In this document: positions 13,726-13,763 of the stretch, piece by piece
How positions within the stretch are numbered: position 1 is the first letter of the stretch
How the letters are laid out: each line of letters opens with the position of its first letter
Source: JAQVEB01 sp028698105
GTDB taxonomy: Bacteria > Bacteroidota > Bacteroidia > Bacteroidales > Dysgonomonadaceae
Assembly (NCBI GenBank): GCA_964293155.1
Contig: CAXYYA010000065.1
Coordinates: 1-13,763 of the forward strand
Reading direction: 5' to 3'
DNA: 13,763 bases
Program-made: the position numbers and the translations under genes
Notes under the pieces: model-generated
What the model was told of the DNA's origin: nothing
The model's input: only the letters and a program-made list of their open reading frames with translations
The model's database searches: none

Positions 13726-13733
13726 TAACTTTG
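13726..13733 (+). promoter_or_regulatory. Possible -7 element TAACTTTG for the gene entering at the right edge
   Basis: TAACTTTG fits TAnnTTTG; the matching -33 region (about 13703-13706, TTTA) is poor. The expected transcription start near 13738-13741 would almost touch ATG 13742. The stretch 13476-13741 is otherwise AT-rich and without recognised features. Confidence 0.45.
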
Positions 13734-13741
13734 TACTCATT

Positions 13742-13763
13742 ATGGGACGAGTTAATACACCAG
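13742..13763 (+). CDS. Possible start of an unknown gene, truncated at the window edge
   Basis: ATG at 13742 opens MGRVNTP and runs off the window after seven codons. It is supported only by the TAACTTTG element just upstream and by being open to the edge. Seven residues are too few to name a family. If real, the mRNA would be leaderless or nearly so; alternatively translation starts further right. Confidence 0.3.

Overview
The window looks like a piece of a Bacteroidota chromosome, most likely order Bacteroidales; a Dysgonomonadaceae-like genus is only a guess. The reasons are several promoters with the Bacteroidetes -7 element TAnnTTTG, mostly AT-rich leaders without Shine-Dalgarno sequences, the gene string coiled-coil protein / zapA / 6S-like RNA / rny, a DUF6600-type lipoprotein, and an rnf operon in the order rseC-rnfBCDGEA.

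Left part (1-3657). A 5'-truncated RsmF/NOL1-type rRNA m5C methyltransferase is followed by an orphan membrane sensor histidine kinase. A two-gene minimal nucleotidyltransferase (MNT) / HEPN module follows, with its own -7 element and an ATGA overlap. It converges, with a gap of only 3 bases, on a minus-strand stand-alone B3/B4 (PheT-type editing) domain protein.

Middle (3686-6195). Divergent promoters drive the B3/B4 gene leftward and a cell-division/RNA cluster rightward: a 96-residue coiled-coil protein, ZapA, a roughly 122-nt rod-shaped 6S-like (6S-Flavo type) RNA, and ribonuclease Y (rny). A strong bidirectional terminator separates rny from a convergent lipoprotein gene.

Right part (6219-13475, all minus strand). 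A DUF6600-type lipoprotein carries a Tyr/Asp-rich N-terminal segment and a Ser/Arg/Asn-rich tail of about 230 residues. Upstream of it lies a complete Rnf operon: RseC-like membrane protein, RnfB (five [4Fe-4S] motifs), RnfC, RnfD, RnfG, RnfE and RnfA. It starts at a consensus promoter near 13510-13518 and ends at a hairpin/U-tract terminator near 7753-7796. All expected cofactor sites are visible, so the complex is probably a working ferredoxin:NAD+ oxidoreductase coupled to Na+ or H+ movement. The last 22 bases hold the possible start of another plus-strand gene behind a TAnnTTTG element.

Most of the window is ordinary core genome. The items most worth a second look are the 6S-like RNA between zapA and rny, a seven-copy heptanucleotide repeat between rnfC and rnfD, the HEPN protein whose RNase motif lacks its His, the SR-like tail of the lipoprotein, and Shine-Dalgarno motifs that occur mainly at overlapping internal genes. 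I saw no tRNA, rRNA, CRISPR array or insertion sequence. No gene-free stretch exceeds 300 bases; the longest, 13476-13741, is AT-rich and holds only the two promoter elements listed.
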